DNA of 64,000 nucleotides from Streptomyces aureus (GCF_000725495.1 NZ_JNZD01000018.1:119570-183569), one strand, 5' to 3'. Shown: positions 1 through 8,399, counted from the stretch's first letter. Notes: a model not told the origin generated them from the sequence alone. A program made the numbers and translations.

Positions 1-94
1 AGCCATGGACCTACCCGGGTCGGCCCGGTCCCGGCTGGTCCCGCCTGCGGCCGACCCCGGCGCCCGAACCGGCACCACCCAGCTGGTCAGCCGT

Positions 95-1123
95 TCAGAA
101 AGCCGCTCGGATCTCTCCCACCTCTCGGCCGCCACCCAGCAGAGGGGCGCTGCCTATCCGGTCCAGGACCGGGGACTCCACGCCCAGCAGGGTCAGGCCG
201 CGGGCCAGGACGGGGCCCAGGGCCCGGCCACCGCCGTCGTCGATCTTGAACGCGAGCGCGCGGCCGTCGGGGAGCGCGACCGCCTGGACGGCCTCGGCGC
301 CCATCTTCGACAGGGCGCCCGGGACCTCGCGCATCAGCCAGGTGTCGGGGCGCCGGGTGCCGGCGACGTACTCGGGGTGGGCGCGCATCGCGTCGGCCAC
401 GCGGCGCTCGGCGGTGCCCGGGGCCGCGAGGACGAAGGAACGGAAGGCGCGGGCGAGACCCGTGAGGGTGATCGCCATCAGGGGCGCCCCGCAGCCGTCC
501 GTGCCGACCGCCGCGACGGGCTCCCCCGCGGCCTCCTCCACCACGGTGTGGATCAGCTGCTGGAGCGGGTGCCCGGGGTCGAGGTAGGACTCGGTGGGCC
601 AGCCGCGCTGCGCGCACACCGCCAGCATCGCCGCGTGCTTCCCGGAGCAGTTCATGGTGACCCGGTCGCGGACGGCACCGGAGGCGAGGTAGGTCTCGGC
701 CTCGACGGGGTCCAGCGGGAGGTCCGGCGGGCACTGGAGCTGCCCGGCGTCCAGCCCGTGCTCGACGAGCATCTTCTGGACCAGGTCGCGGTGGAAGATC
801 TCGCCGGAGTGGCTCGCGGCGGCGAGGGCGAGGCGCTCCCCGGCCAGGTCCAGACCGGCGCGCAGGACGCCCGCCGCCTGCATGGGCTTGTTCGACGAGC
901 GCGGGAAGACCGGCGCCGCCGCATCGCCGAGGGCCAGCTCGACCGAGCCGTCCGCGGCCAGCACCACCAGGCTGCCGCGATGGTGGCCCTCGACGAATCC
1001 GGACCGTACGACCTCGGCGAGCACCGGGAGCACCCCGGAGCCGGCCGGGACGCCGGAGACGGCCCCCGGAGCCGCCGCGTCGGGTATGGAGGAGCCTTCG
1101 GACGTGCGGGGAGCTGCGGACAT
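95..1123 (-). CDS. asparaginase II family protein
   Basis: A 342-residue protein of the bacterial Asparaginase_II (PF06089-like) family. Its members are proposed to hydrolyse L-asparagine to aspartate and ammonia, and many are only weakly characterised. Family-typical blocks are RSSNKPMQ near residues 75-82, SHSGE near 104-108, NCSGKHA near 160 and TDGCGAP near 210. There is no signal peptide, so it is probably cytoplasmic. The start codon has a GGAAGG ribosome-binding site. It is a single gene, and the next gene upstream (rsiG) ends about 130 bp away. Family assignment is firm; substrate is inferred. Confidence 0.85.
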   Translation of the reverse strand: MSAAPRTSEGSSIPDAAAPGAVSGVPAGSGVLPVLAEVVRSGFVEGHHRGSLVVLAADGSVELALGDAAAPVFPRSSNKPMQAAGVLRAGLDLAGERLALAAASHSGEIFHRDLVQKMLVEHGLDAGQLQCPPDLPLDPVEAETYLASGAVRDRVTMNCSGKHAAMLAVCAQRGWPTESYLDPGHPLQQLIHTVVEEAAGEPVAAVGTDGCGAPLMAITLTGLARAFRSFVLAAPGTAERRVADAMRAHPEYVAGTRRPDTWLMREVPGALSKMGAEAVQAVALPDGRALAFKIDDGGGRALGPVLARGLTLLGVESPVLDRIGSAPLLGGGREVGEIRAAF

Positions 1124-1254
1124 CGGCGGTGGCCTTCCGGAACGGGACCCGCTCGGAAGGCGGCGGCCGGGTCGTGCCCCCGCCTGCGCGGAGCGGAGCG
1201 CGCCTCGCTGGTGCCGGCGCGCCCCTCGCCCCCGGGATCGCCGGGGCCGCCACG

Positions 1255-1911
1255 TCAGATGAGCAGGTCGTCTACTTGTGCTTCCCCTTCACGGTACCTG
1301 CGGGCGATCTCGGCGCTGCAATCGTCCGCCGTGCGCTGGAGCTGCTGGCGCTGCCGGGAGACCTGCTGCTCGTAGCGGACGAGCCGCCCGAGCCCGGCGC
1401 GCAGCTCGTCGTCCGTCCGGGCGTTCAGGTCCGACAGCTCCACCTCGGCGAGCATGTCGGCCGCCAGCGCCCGGTACTCCTCGCCGTGCGGGGTGCCCAC
1501 GGTCACATGGCGGGCCGAGGAGCGGTACCGGGCCGGCGCGTCCGTGAGGATCTCCGAGAGCCGCTCGACGACGGAGTGCCTGCCCCGGTCCACGGACGGG
1601 AGGTGCCCGGAGGCCGTGTGGGGCGCCCGGCGCTCCCCGCGGCGCGCGAGTTCCGCGCGCAGGATGTCGATGCGTCCCTGGAGCAGCCGGCGGACGTAGC
1701 TGAGGTCGGCCTCGTCCCGCTGGGCGTCCCGGCGCAGCGTCCGCAGTTCGGGCAGCCGCAGGACGGCGATGCCGGCCGGGACCGGATCCGCCGCCAGCGG
1801 GCCGCTGTCGGTGCGCTGCACCGGCGGCCGGGCCGTCATCGCGTCCGCCCGGACGCTCGCGCGGGTCAATGACACGGCCGCGGTCTGCTGCCCGGTCCTC
1901 GATGTGCTCAT
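1255..1911 (-). CDS. rsiG: RsiG, c-di-GMP-responsive anti-sigma factor for WhiG
   Basis: A 218-residue, largely helical protein. It carries two exact copies of the E(x3)S(x2)R(x3)Q(x3)D signature described for RsiG: E67-S71-R74-Q78-D82 and E181-S185-R188-Q192-D196. In characterised Streptomyces RsiG, these two antiparallel helices bind a c-di-GMP dimer, and the complex holds the sporulation sigma factor WhiG inactive. The first 45 residues look disordered. There is no membrane segment, and the gene stands alone. WhiG is not in this window. Identification rests on the motif pair and is strong. Confidence 0.93.
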   Translation of the reverse strand: MSTSRTGQQTAAVSLTRASVRADAMTARPPVQRTDSGPLAADPVPAGIAVLRLPELRTLRRDAQRDEADLSYVRRLLQGRIDILRAELARRGERRAPHTASGHLPSVDRGRHSVVERLSEILTDAPARYRSSARHVTVGTPHGEEYRALAADMLAEVELSDLNARTDDELRAGLGRLVRYEQQVSRQRQQLQRTADDCSAEIARRYREGEAQVDDLLI

Positions 1912-2105
1912 GTACCTCTACCGTCCCCTCGACCGGCGCGGTCCGCCCAACGGCCGGACCGCAACACCCCGCATGGTGCCACCCCAGATGGCCGCTATGT
2001 GACCGAGTGACCCGATCGGCCCCAGATGGCGGGTTGGTTACCCCGGAAAATCACGCGAAGGGCCCGCACGGCGCGACGGAGCCATGACACGGCATCATGG
2101 TCGGC

Positions 2106-2531
2106 ATGCGTGCGGTGGTGCAGAGGGTGGACGGCGCGAGCGTCGTCGTGGACGGCGAGACGGTCGGCGAGATCAGCGGTGAGGGCCTGTGCGTCCTCGT
2201 CGGGGTCACGCACGAGGACACCAAGGAGAAGGCGGCCCAGCTCGCCCGCAAACTCTGGTCCGTCCGGATGCTGGCCGACGAGCGGTCCTGCTCCGACATC
2301 GACGCGCCGCTGCTGGTCATCAGCCAGTTCACGCTGTACGGCGACGCCCGCAAGGGACGCCGCCCCACCTGGAACGCGGCCGCCCCAGGCGATGTGGCCG
2401 AGCCCCTCGTCGATGAGGTCGTCGCCCAGCTCCGCGCTCTGGGCGCCACGGTGGCCACGGGCCGGTTCGGCGCCCAGATGCGGGTGTCCCTGACGAACGA
2501 CGGCCCGTTCACCGTCCTCCTGGAGATATGA
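2106..2531 (+). CDS. dtd: D-aminoacyl-tRNA deacylase
   Basis: A 141-residue Dtd enzyme, which hydrolyses D-aminoacyl-tRNAs (and glycyl-tRNA-Ala mischarges) to keep D-amino acids out of protein. The two active-site signatures are visible: SQFTL at residues 73-77 and NDGPFT near 131-136. The length matches the family (about 145). I chose the ATG at 2106, giving the usual MRAVVQRV start. An in-frame ATG nine bases upstream is the alternative. It is convergent with the YgfZ-like gene downstream. Confidence 0.93.
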   Translation: MRAVVQRVDGASVVVDGETVGEISGEGLCVLVGVTHEDTKEKAAQLARKLWSVRMLADERSCSDIDAPLLVISQFTLYGDARKGRRPTWNAAAPGDVAEPLVDEVVAQLRALGATVATGRFGAQMRVSLTNDGPFTVLLEI

Positions 2532-2614
2532 CCCCGGAGGCGGTCGGCCCCACAGCCACCATCCCCCGGGAGAAGCGGGCCTTCTGGCCACCGTCCCCCC
2601 GGGAGCGGTGAGCC

Positions 2615-3580
2615 CTACGGCTCGACCACGACCTCCTGCGCCGCCGCCGTGGAGTCCGCCATCAGCGGGGCGTCCACCGGCACGTTGCGCTTCACCAGGG
2701 CCAGGGCGATCGGGCCGAGTTCGTGGTGGCGTACGGAGGTGGTGATGAAGCCGATCTTGCGGCCGGCCGGGTCCTCGTCCGCGAGGCGCAGTTCGGTGCC
2801 GTGCGGGGGCAGCACGACCTCGCTGCCGTCGAGGTGGAGGAAGACCAGGCGGCGCGGGGGCTTGCCCAGGTTCTGGACGCGGGCCACCGTCTCCTGCCCG
2901 CGGTAGCAGCCCTTCTGGAGGTGGACCGCGGTACCGATCCAGCCCAGCTCGTGCGGGATCGTACGGTGGTCGGTCTCGAAGCCGAGGCGCGGCCGGTGCT
3001 GTTCGACGCGCAGGGCCTCGTGGGCGAGGAGTCCGGCCGGCGGTCCCGCCGTCTCGGCGAAGGACTCCAGGTCGGCGCGCGGCAGGAAGAGGTCACGGCC
3101 GTACGGCGTCTCGCGGACGACGACCCCCGCGGGGACCTCGGCGATCGAACCGGCCGGAAGCTCCACGACCGCGAAGTCGGCGGTGCGGTCGGCGACTTCG
3201 ACCCGGTAGAAGAACTTCATGGACTCCAGGTAGGCGACCAGCGCGTCCTGGGTGTCGGGTTCCGTGTGCATCCACACCGTCGTGCCGTCGTCGACGAGGT
3301 AGAGCGCGTGCTCGATGTGGCCGTTGGCGGAGAGGATCAGCGCCTCGGTGGCACGGCCCGCCGGGAGGTCGGTGACGTGCTGGGTGAGCAGCAGGTGCAG
3401 CCAGGCCAGCCGGTCGTCGCCGGTGACGGTGACGACACCGCGGTGCGAGAGGTCCACGAAGCCGACGCCGTCGGCGAGGGCGCGCTGCTCACGGAACAGG
3501 TCGCCGTAGTGGGCGGCGACGCCTTCGTCCACGCCCTCGGCGGGAACGGCGCCGGGCAGGGACAGGAGGGGGCTCTTCAT
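2615..3580 (-). CDS. YgfZ/GcvT-like folate-binding protein
   Basis: A 321-residue YgfZ family protein. It is a GcvT-fold, folate-binding factor implicated in iron-sulfur cluster maintenance in other bacteria. The hallmark K-G-C-Y-x-G-Q-E motif is present around residue 228, and the catalytic glycine-cleavage residues are not expected. The start at 3580 (MKSPLL) is preferred over in-frame starts at 3586 and 3592: a TAGTGT hexamer ends 8 nt before it, so the mRNA may be leaderless or nearly so. It is a neighbour of the nur regulator, transcribed in the same direction, with a 43-bp gap. Confidence 0.88.
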   Translation of the reverse strand: MKSPLLSLPGAVPAEGVDEGVAAHYGDLFREQRALADGVGFVDLSHRGVVTVTGDDRLAWLHLLLTQHVTDLPAGRATEALILSANGHIEHALYLVDDGTTVWMHTEPDTQDALVAYLESMKFFYRVEVADRTADFAVVELPAGSIAEVPAGVVVRETPYGRDLFLPRADLESFAETAGPPAGLLAHEALRVEQHRPRLGFETDHRTIPHELGWIGTAVHLQKGCYRGQETVARVQNLGKPPRRLVFLHLDGSEVVLPPHGTELRLADEDPAGRKIGFITTSVRHHELGPIALALVKRNVPVDAPLMADSTAAAQEVVVEP

Positions 3581-3623
3581 GGACATACACACTACGACCG
3601 AGTGGTCGCCGTTCTTATTCCGG

Positions 3624-4049
3624 TCACTGCTGCCGGGCCTGGCAGTCCTTGCACCGGCCGAAGATCGCGAAGTGCTTCATCTCCGTCTCGAAGCCGAAGG
3701 ACTCCTGGAGCTTGGCGGTGAACTCGGCGGCGACGGAGACGTCGGCCTCGATGACGTTCGAGCAGTCGCGGCACACGAGGTGGAGGTGGTGGTGCCGGTC
3801 CGCCAGGTGGTAGGTCGGGGCACCGTGTCCCAGATGGGCGTGGCTGACGAGCCCGAGCTCCTCCAGGAGCTCCAGGGTCCGGTAGACCGTGGAAATGTTG
3901 ACCCCCGACGCCGTCTTCCTCACTTCGCCGAGGATGTCGTCGGGGGTCGCGTGTTCCAGGGTGTCCACTGCTTCGAGGACAAGCTGGCGCTGAGGCGTCA
4001 GCCGGTAGCCGCGCTGCCTGAGGTCGCTCTTCCAGTCGGTGCTCACCAC
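3624..4049 (-). CDS. nur: Nur, nickel-responsive Fur-family repressor
   Basis: A 141-residue Fur-family metalloregulator that in S. coelicolor represses nickel uptake and the Fe-superoxide dismutase when nickel is bound. The protein has the winged-helix DNA-binding half (residues 1-80) and the dimerisation half. The metal ligands known from the Nur structure fall at the same positions: H33, H70, H72, H86, H88, H90 and H126. A CRDC pair (93-96) and a CKDC pair are also present. The predicted GTG start lies 6 nt after a TAGACT -10 box, suggesting a leaderless transcript. Confidence 0.93.
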   Translation of the reverse strand: MVSTDWKSDLRQRGYRLTPQRQLVLEAVDTLEHATPDDILGEVRKTASGVNISTVYRTLELLEELGLVSHAHLGHGAPTYHLADRHHHLHLVCRDCSNVIEADVSVAAEFTAKLQESFGFETEMKHFAIFGRCKDCQARQQ

Positions 4050-4055
4050 ACTGGA

Positions 4056-4061
4056 AGTCTA
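4056..4061 (-). promoter_or_regulatory. -10 box of nur (leaderless promoter)
   Basis: TAGACT read on the minus strand, separated from the nur GTG by 6 nt. This spacing puts the transcription start at or next to the start codon. No clear -35 box is seen. Confidence 0.55.
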
Positions 4062-4075
4062 GGACCATTCCCTTG

Positions 4076-4107
4076 CGTGCCGCCCTGAGGAACGGCAGGG
4101 CGGCACG
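4076..4107 (-). terminator. terminator after the nitrobindin-like gene
   Basis: A perfect 12-bp stem (4076-4087 with 4096-4107) and an 8-nt loop, just downstream of the stop at 4126 on the minus strand. It separates that unit from nur. Confidence 0.7.
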
Positions 4108-4125
4108 GGGGCACGCGGTGGAGTC

Positions 4126-4701
4126 CTACTTGAAGAAGGCGATGCCGTCGTCCGGCATGTCGTCGGGCAGGGCCTTGGCCCAGCGCTCGACGTCCTCCGG
4201 GGTGACGACCTTCTTCAGGTGCCCGGACATGTAGGGGCGCAGCTCGACCTCGGGGGTCTGCTTCTCGCCGACCCACATGAGGTCGCTGTTCACGTAGCCG
4301 TACAGGCGCTTGCCGCCGCTGTAGGGGCCGGAGGCGGCCGTACGGGCCACGGCGTCGGTGACCAGGTCGATCTGCGGCTTCTTGTCGGCGATCTCGCCGT
4401 ACCAGATCTCGACGACGCCGTCGTCGCGGGTCATCACGACCTCGACCTTGCGGTCGGCGTCGACGCGCCAGAAGCCGGTCTCCGTCTCCAGCGGCCGGAC
4501 TTTCTCGCCGTTCTCGTCGAGCACCCAGCTGTGCGAGCGGTACTCCAGGAAGTCCCGCCCGTCGTGCGTGAAGCTGACCTCCTGCCCGAAGTTGCACTTC
4601 TCGGAACCGGGGAAGTCGTGGACACCGACTCCGGCCCAGTCGCCGAGCAGGAAGACAAGGGGGACCAGGTCCTTGTGGAGGTCCGACGGGATCTCGATCA
4701 T
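4126..4701 (-). CDS. nitrobindin / FABP-family heme-binding-like protein
   Basis: A 191-residue beta-barrel protein of the nitrobindin (THAP4-like, formerly DUF1794, often called FABP-family) type. The family G-x-W-x-G-x-G-x-x-x-F-P signature is at residues 20-31 (GDWAGVGVHDFP). Some homologues bind heme b and detoxify peroxynitrite; function in Streptomyces is not established. It is translated from the same unit as the 32-residue membrane peptide 25 bp upstream. No signal peptide is present. Confidence 0.85.
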   Translation of the reverse strand: MIEIPSDLHKDLVPLVFLLGDWAGVGVHDFPGSEKCNFGQEVSFTHDGRDFLEYRSHSWVLDENGEKVRPLETETGFWRVDADRKVEVVMTRDDGVVEIWYGEIADKKPQIDLVTDAVARTAASGPYSGGKRLYGYVNSDLMWVGEKQTPEVELRPYMSGHLKKVVTPEDVERWAKALPDDMPDDGIAFFK

Positions 4702-4726
4702 GAGCTGAACAGTTCCTTGATGGGGG

Positions 4727-4825
4727 TCAGCGCTGGCCCTGGTACAGCTTCTTCACGGTCAGTGCCGCGAAGGCGAGCACGCCGACGCAGACCAGGACCA
4801 GCAGGGTTTCGAAGAAGATCTCCAC
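4727..4825 (-). CDS. 32-residue single-span membrane peptide
   Basis: A very small ORF starting with GTG, preceded by a strong GAGGAG site 10 nt upstream. It encodes 32 residues that are nearly all one membrane helix (FFETLLVLVCVGVLAFAALT) followed by the basic tail KKLYQGQR. It lies 25 bp before the nitrobindin-like gene on the same strand, so the two are probably co-transcribed. The good ribosome-binding site, clean helix and placement argue for a real gene. Function is unknown. Confidence 0.7.
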   Translation of the reverse strand: MEIFFETLLVLVCVGVLAFAALTVKKLYQGQR

Positions 4826-4894
4826 GGGGTGTGCTCCTCGGTGAGCGGAACGGGTCCCCGTCCGGGCTCGGCCGGAACTGGGGAGGTACACAAA

Positions 4895-4929
4895 GGCCGG
4901 GCCCCAGCTTACGCGGCTGGGACCCGGCC
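4895..4929 (-). terminator. terminator of the three-gene membrane-protein operon
   Basis: A 14-bp stem with one mismatch (4895-4908 with 4916-4929), 36 bp after the stop of the last gene of the 7899-4965 operon. Confidence 0.7.
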
Positions 4930-4964
4930 CTCTCTTCCAGGTGGCCCTTGCCGGGCCGGTCGTC

Positions 4965-5960
4965 TCAGCCGAGGAGCTGGCTCTGCAGCACGACGGTCTG
5001 CTGGAAGGGGATCTTCGCCGCACCGCCCTTGCGGGACTGCACGACCAGGGCGAGGGTGTCCCCGGCCACCAGGTACGCCTGCCTGACCTGCTCGGCGCCG
5101 TAGGGCTTGGCCTCCGTGTACGCGTAGCGCGGGATGTTGTCGACCTGGCTGGCCTCCGGGAATCCTCCGTCGCTGTGCACGTCGGCCGCCCCGCGCAGCG
5201 CGAACTGCGGGCTGTCCCAGTTCGTGAGCTCGTCCTGCTGGAGCGCGTCGACGATCGTGGCGGTGTCGAACCGGAGCAGATAGATCCGGGTGCGGGTGCC
5301 GTCCGGGGTGGTCCAGCCGCGGGCCGCGATGTGCCGCAGGGCGTAGTCCGTCAGCAGCCCGCCGAGGCGGTCGCGGTCGTCCTTCGAGGCGTACGCGTCG
5401 AGGAAGTCCGCCTTCGGCAGCCAGCCGTCCGTGCCGCGCAGGTCCTTGTCGGCCTTCGCGCCCTCGGGAACGGGCAGCAGCAGCTTGCGCAGATCGGCGT
5501 AGTGGACGCCGGCCTTGTTGGCCTCGGCGAAGGGGCGCGGGCTGCCCGAGGGCAACGGGGGCAGCTCGATCTCGGGGTAGTCCCACCGTCCGTCGGACGC
5601 GGTCGCCAGGCCCGGGACGTCGGTGCGCCGCATCTGCGTGATGCCGTACGCGGCACCGGCGCCGACCGTCGCGAACGCCACGGTGGCCGCGGTCCAGCGC
5701 AGCACGGCACGAAGGACACGGCGGTCCTTCTTCACCCGGGGTGCCGCCGGAGGCGCCTCGGCCGGAATGTCGGGCACGGGTGCCGGCGCCTGCGCCGGAA
5801 CGTCGGGGACCGGTGCCGGCGCCTGCGCACCGGCCGCCGTCCCGCCGGCCGCCTCCGGCCCGGTCCCTGGCGTCTCGTCCACGACCGTTTCCGGCCCGGT
5901 CCCGGGTGTGTCGTCCACGACCGCCTCCGGTGCTACCGGGTTGGCAAGGTTCTCGGTCAT
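4965..5960 (-). CDS. membrane-anchored protein of unknown function (third of three)
   Basis: A 331-residue protein, not recognised. It has an acidic, Pro/Ala-rich cytoplasmic N-terminus (about 1-80) with repeated PGTGPE-type units, one membrane helix near residues 85-110, then an extracytoplasmic domain. That domain shares the block LRKLLL...G-x-DGW with the first gene of the operon, so the two are distant paralogues. The ATG overlaps the stop of the preceding gene (ATGA), indicating translational coupling. A terminator follows. The single-span architecture could fit a surface-anchored or envelope-sensing role, but nothing proves it. Confidence 0.75.
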   Translation of the reverse strand: MTENLANPVAPEAVVDDTPGTGPETVVDETPGTGPEAAGGTAAGAQAPAPVPDVPAQAPAPVPDIPAEAPPAAPRVKKDRRVLRAVLRWTAATVAFATVGAGAAYGITQMRRTDVPGLATASDGRWDYPEIELPPLPSGSPRPFAEANKAGVHYADLRKLLLPVPEGAKADKDLRGTDGWLPKADFLDAYASKDDRDRLGGLLTDYALRHIAARGWTTPDGTRTRIYLLRFDTATIVDALQQDELTNWDSPQFALRGAADVHSDGGFPEASQVDNIPRYAYTEAKPYGAEQVRQAYLVAGDTLALVVQSRKGGAAKIPFQQTVVLQSQLLG

Positions 5961-7090
5961 ACGGCCTCCCCCGGGTCCGTGATCCGGTCGAGCTGGGCGG
6001 TCAGGAAGCGGGCGACGGTCGGGCCGTCGAGCGGCTTGATGCCGGAGACGGTGGCGGTCACCAGCACATCGCCCTCGTACGCGGAGCAGAACATCATGTC
6101 GAGCTTCTCGGCACTGTTCTTGGGCGGCAGGAAGCAGCCGGCGTTCTTGTGGCCGTCGATCTTCGGGCCCTTGCGGAAGATTCCGAGCGATGCGAGCAGC
6201 TCGTTCTGGGCCTTCGAGATGTTCCGCACGGTCCGCTGGTTCTCCATCTGGGACAGCGTGACGCGCGCGGTGAAGGCCTGCTTCTTGTAGACGGCGTAGG
6301 CATCCGCGCTCGCGTAACTGCGCATCACCACACCCTTGATGTGCTCTTCGTCGATCTCCTTCTCCAACCGCCGCCGCTGGGTGCGGGGCATGTCCCGGAG
6401 CGACTCCTTGCGCAGCGCGGTGGCCTGACGGCCGTTCAGCCGTGCGTCGGCGCCGAACTCTCCGAGGTCGGGGCCCCGCGTGTAGGCGTCGTCGTAGGGC
6501 AGGAGCATGCCGGCGAGGCCCGTGGCGGCCTTCGCCTTCCCGCTCTTGTCCTTGTCCTTCGCGGCCTTCGGAAGACGCCAGGTGGGCTTCCCCGGCGCGC
6601 GGTCGGCGGCGTCCACGGTGCTGGCGGTCCAGCCGACACCGCCGATCACGGCGGCGACGAGCAGGACGGCGCCGGAGACGGCGGCCACACGGCCGCGGCG
6701 CAGCCGCTTCCTGGGCGGAGCGCCGGTCTCTCCCGCGGACTCACCGGCGGAAGCGACGGGCTCCTCGGCTTCAACCGGACCCTGCGCACCGACCTCGCCG
6801 ACGCCCTCGCCGGAGGCGACCACCGGGGGCTCGGCGACGGCTTCGACGGGAGTCTCGGCACGATCCTCGGCGGAGGCCTCGCCAGGGGTCTCGGCAGGGC
6901 TCTCGGTGGAGGCCTCGGTACGAGTCTCCATGCGGTCCCCGGCGGGGGCCTCGATGCCGGCCTCGGCAGATGCCTCGACGCGGGCCTCGGCGAGGGTCTC
7001 GGCAGGGGTCTTGGCGGAGGCCGTGGTGAGGTCCTCGGCGGAGGTCTCGGTGCGGTCCTCGGCGGAGGTCTCGGTCGGGTTCTCGCTCAC
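5957..7090 (-). CDS. membrane-anchored protein with long acidic repeat tail (second of three)
   Basis: A 377-residue protein, not recognised. The first 125 residues are a Glu/Ala/Thr/Ser low-complexity stretch of degenerate E-x-S-A-E units. A basic RKRLRRGR segment and one membrane helix near 145-165 follow, then an extracytoplasmic domain. The GTG start at 7090 overlaps the upstream stop (GTGA); longer in-frame starts would lie inside the upstream gene. The sensor-like layout matches both neighbours. The tail is probably disordered and cytoplasmic. Function is unknown. Confidence 0.72.
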   Translation of the reverse strand: MSENPTETSAEDRTETSAEDLTTASAKTPAETLAEARVEASAEAGIEAPAGDRMETRTEASTESPAETPGEASAEDRAETPVEAVAEPPVVASGEGVGEVGAQGPVEAEEPVASAGESAGETGAPPRKRLRRGRVAAVSGAVLLVAAVIGGVGWTASTVDAADRAPGKPTWRLPKAAKDKDKSGKAKAATGLAGMLLPYDDAYTRGPDLGEFGADARLNGRQATALRKESLRDMPRTQRRRLEKEIDEEHIKGVVMRSYASADAYAVYKKQAFTARVTLSQMENQRTVRNISKAQNELLASLGIFRKGPKIDGHKNAGCFLPPKNSAEKLDMMFCSAYEGDVLVTATVSGIKPLDGPTVARFLTAQLDRITDPGEAV

Positions 7091-7899
7091 AGTCGTCCCA
7101 CCTGCCGCTTCGCCAGATCCATGATCTTGTCCTTGGAGATCTGCTTGGTCCCGTAGACCCATATCTCCATGGCGATGTCACCGCGCCAGGCGTGCGCCTC
7201 CGCCGAGTACATCGGGTAGTAGCCCGGCTTCGTCTCTGGCCGGGTGTGGACGTATGCCATGCCGTCCTCGGTGCCGGGGACGGACCAGCTGCGCGTGCCG
7301 CCCTCCTTCTCGGCCCAGTAGTACCCGCTGTCCGCGTACTCGCCGGCCTTGAGGGTCTCCTCCTGGTGGAACTGCACCAGGCGGATCTCCACCGTGTACG
7401 TGCTGCCCTCGTCCCAGCCGACGACGGCCGCGCGGCGGAACTCGTCGGAGATGAGGTCGGGGAAGACCTTGGCCGGCTTCTCGTAGTTGTCGGCGTACTC
7501 CGGCAGGTCCATCCAGCCGTCGTTGCCCGCCCAGTGGCCTTCCTTCGTGCCCTTCGGCCGGGTGAGGAGCAGCTTGCGCAGGTCGCCGTTCGTCTTCACC
7601 CGGTGGTCCTGGGCGGCGGACAGCGGCTCGGGGCCGGGGCCCTTGGCCTGGGTCAGCACCGGCTGCGACAGCGACGGCAGCCTGGTGGGCGCACGGTGGG
7701 CCTGCACCAGGAATCCGGCGCAGGTTCCGGCGACGAGGCCGAGCACGGCGGCTGTGGCGACGATCAGCGTCGTACGGCCGCGGCGGCGCGGCCTGGGTTC
7801 CGACGGCGCGTCCGCCGTCGTTTCGGGAACGACATTCGGCGTGCCCTCGGGCACGCCCGGTCTTTCCGGATTTTCGGGTCCTTCGGGTACTACCAACAC
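7087..7899 (-). CDS. membrane-anchored protein of unknown function (first of three)
   Basis: A 270-residue protein, first gene of a coupled three-gene operon. It has a Pro/Glu-rich cytoplasmic N-terminus, a basic RPRRRGR stretch, one membrane helix near residues 45-65, and an extracytoplasmic domain containing LRKLLLTRPKGTK and a GNDGW motif shared with the third gene. The GTG at 7899 follows a GGGGGGA tract; a TTG one codon later or an upstream ATG remains possible. No enzyme motif is visible. Confidence 0.72.
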   Translation of the reverse strand: MLVVPEGPENPERPGVPEGTPNVVPETTADAPSEPRPRRRGRTTLIVATAAVLGLVAGTCAGFLVQAHRAPTRLPSLSQPVLTQAKGPGPEPLSAAQDHRVKTNGDLRKLLLTRPKGTKEGHWAGNDGWMDLPEYADNYEKPAKVFPDLISDEFRRAAVVGWDEGSTYTVEIRLVQFHQEETLKAGEYADSGYYWAEKEGGTRSWSVPGTEDGMAYVHTRPETKPGYYPMYSAEAHAWRGDIAMEIWVYGTKQISKDKIMDLAKRQVGRL

Positions 7900-7996
7900 G
7901 TCCCCCCACAGAAGGTGAATCGCGGATTCCGTATCCGCGCACAGGAGACCCATGGCCCCCACACGGGGTTGCACCGGCGTTGATCACGATTCGGAC

Positions 7997-8002
7997 TACG
8001 AT
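7997..8002 (+). promoter_or_regulatory. -10 box of the DsrE-family gene
   Basis: TACGAT ends 7 nt before the ATG at 8010, so the transcript is predicted to be leaderless. No convincing -35 box is present. Confidence 0.55.
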
Positions 8003-8009
8003 GGCGGCC

Positions 8010-8372
8010 ATGGCGAACAAGCTCGTGATCAAGGTGACGGCGGGGGCCGACGCCCCGGAACGCTGCTCCCAGGCGTTCACCGTCGCCGCGGTGGCCGTGG
8101 CCAGCGGGGTGGAGGTCTCCCTCTGGCTGACCGGCCAGTCCTCCTGGTTCGCGCTGCCCGGCCGCGCCGCCGAGTTCGAGCTGCCGCACGCGGCACCGCT
8201 GCCCGATCTGATCGACTCGATCCTGGCGGCCGGGCGGATCACGCTGTGCACGCAGTGCGCGGCCCGGCGCGACATCACGGAGAAGGACGTCCTCGAGGGC
8301 GTACGGATCGCGGGCGCGCAGGTGTTCGTGCAGGAGGCGATGACGGACGGCACGCAGGCCCTGGTCTACTGA
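8010..8372 (+). CDS. DsrE family protein
   Basis: A 120-residue protein with the DsrE/DsrF-like fold, a family linked to sulfur relay and small-thiol handling. It starts MANKLVIKV and carries a CTQC pair (about residues 78-81) in a LCTQCAARRDI context, with LPDLIDSIL before it. The start at 8010 is supported by the -10 spacing and by the conserved N-terminus; the longer reading frame from 7980 adds ten unlikely residues. It is convergent with the VOC gene 27 bp away. The substrate is unknown. Confidence 0.82.
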   Translation: MANKLVIKVTAGADAPERCSQAFTVAAVAVASGVEVSLWLTGQSSWFALPGRAAEFELPHAAPLPDLIDSILAAGRITLCTQCAARRDITEKDVLEGVRIAGAQVFVQEAMTDGTQALVY

Positions 8373-8399
8373 CCACCGCCGCCCGCGTTCCCCGCGCCC

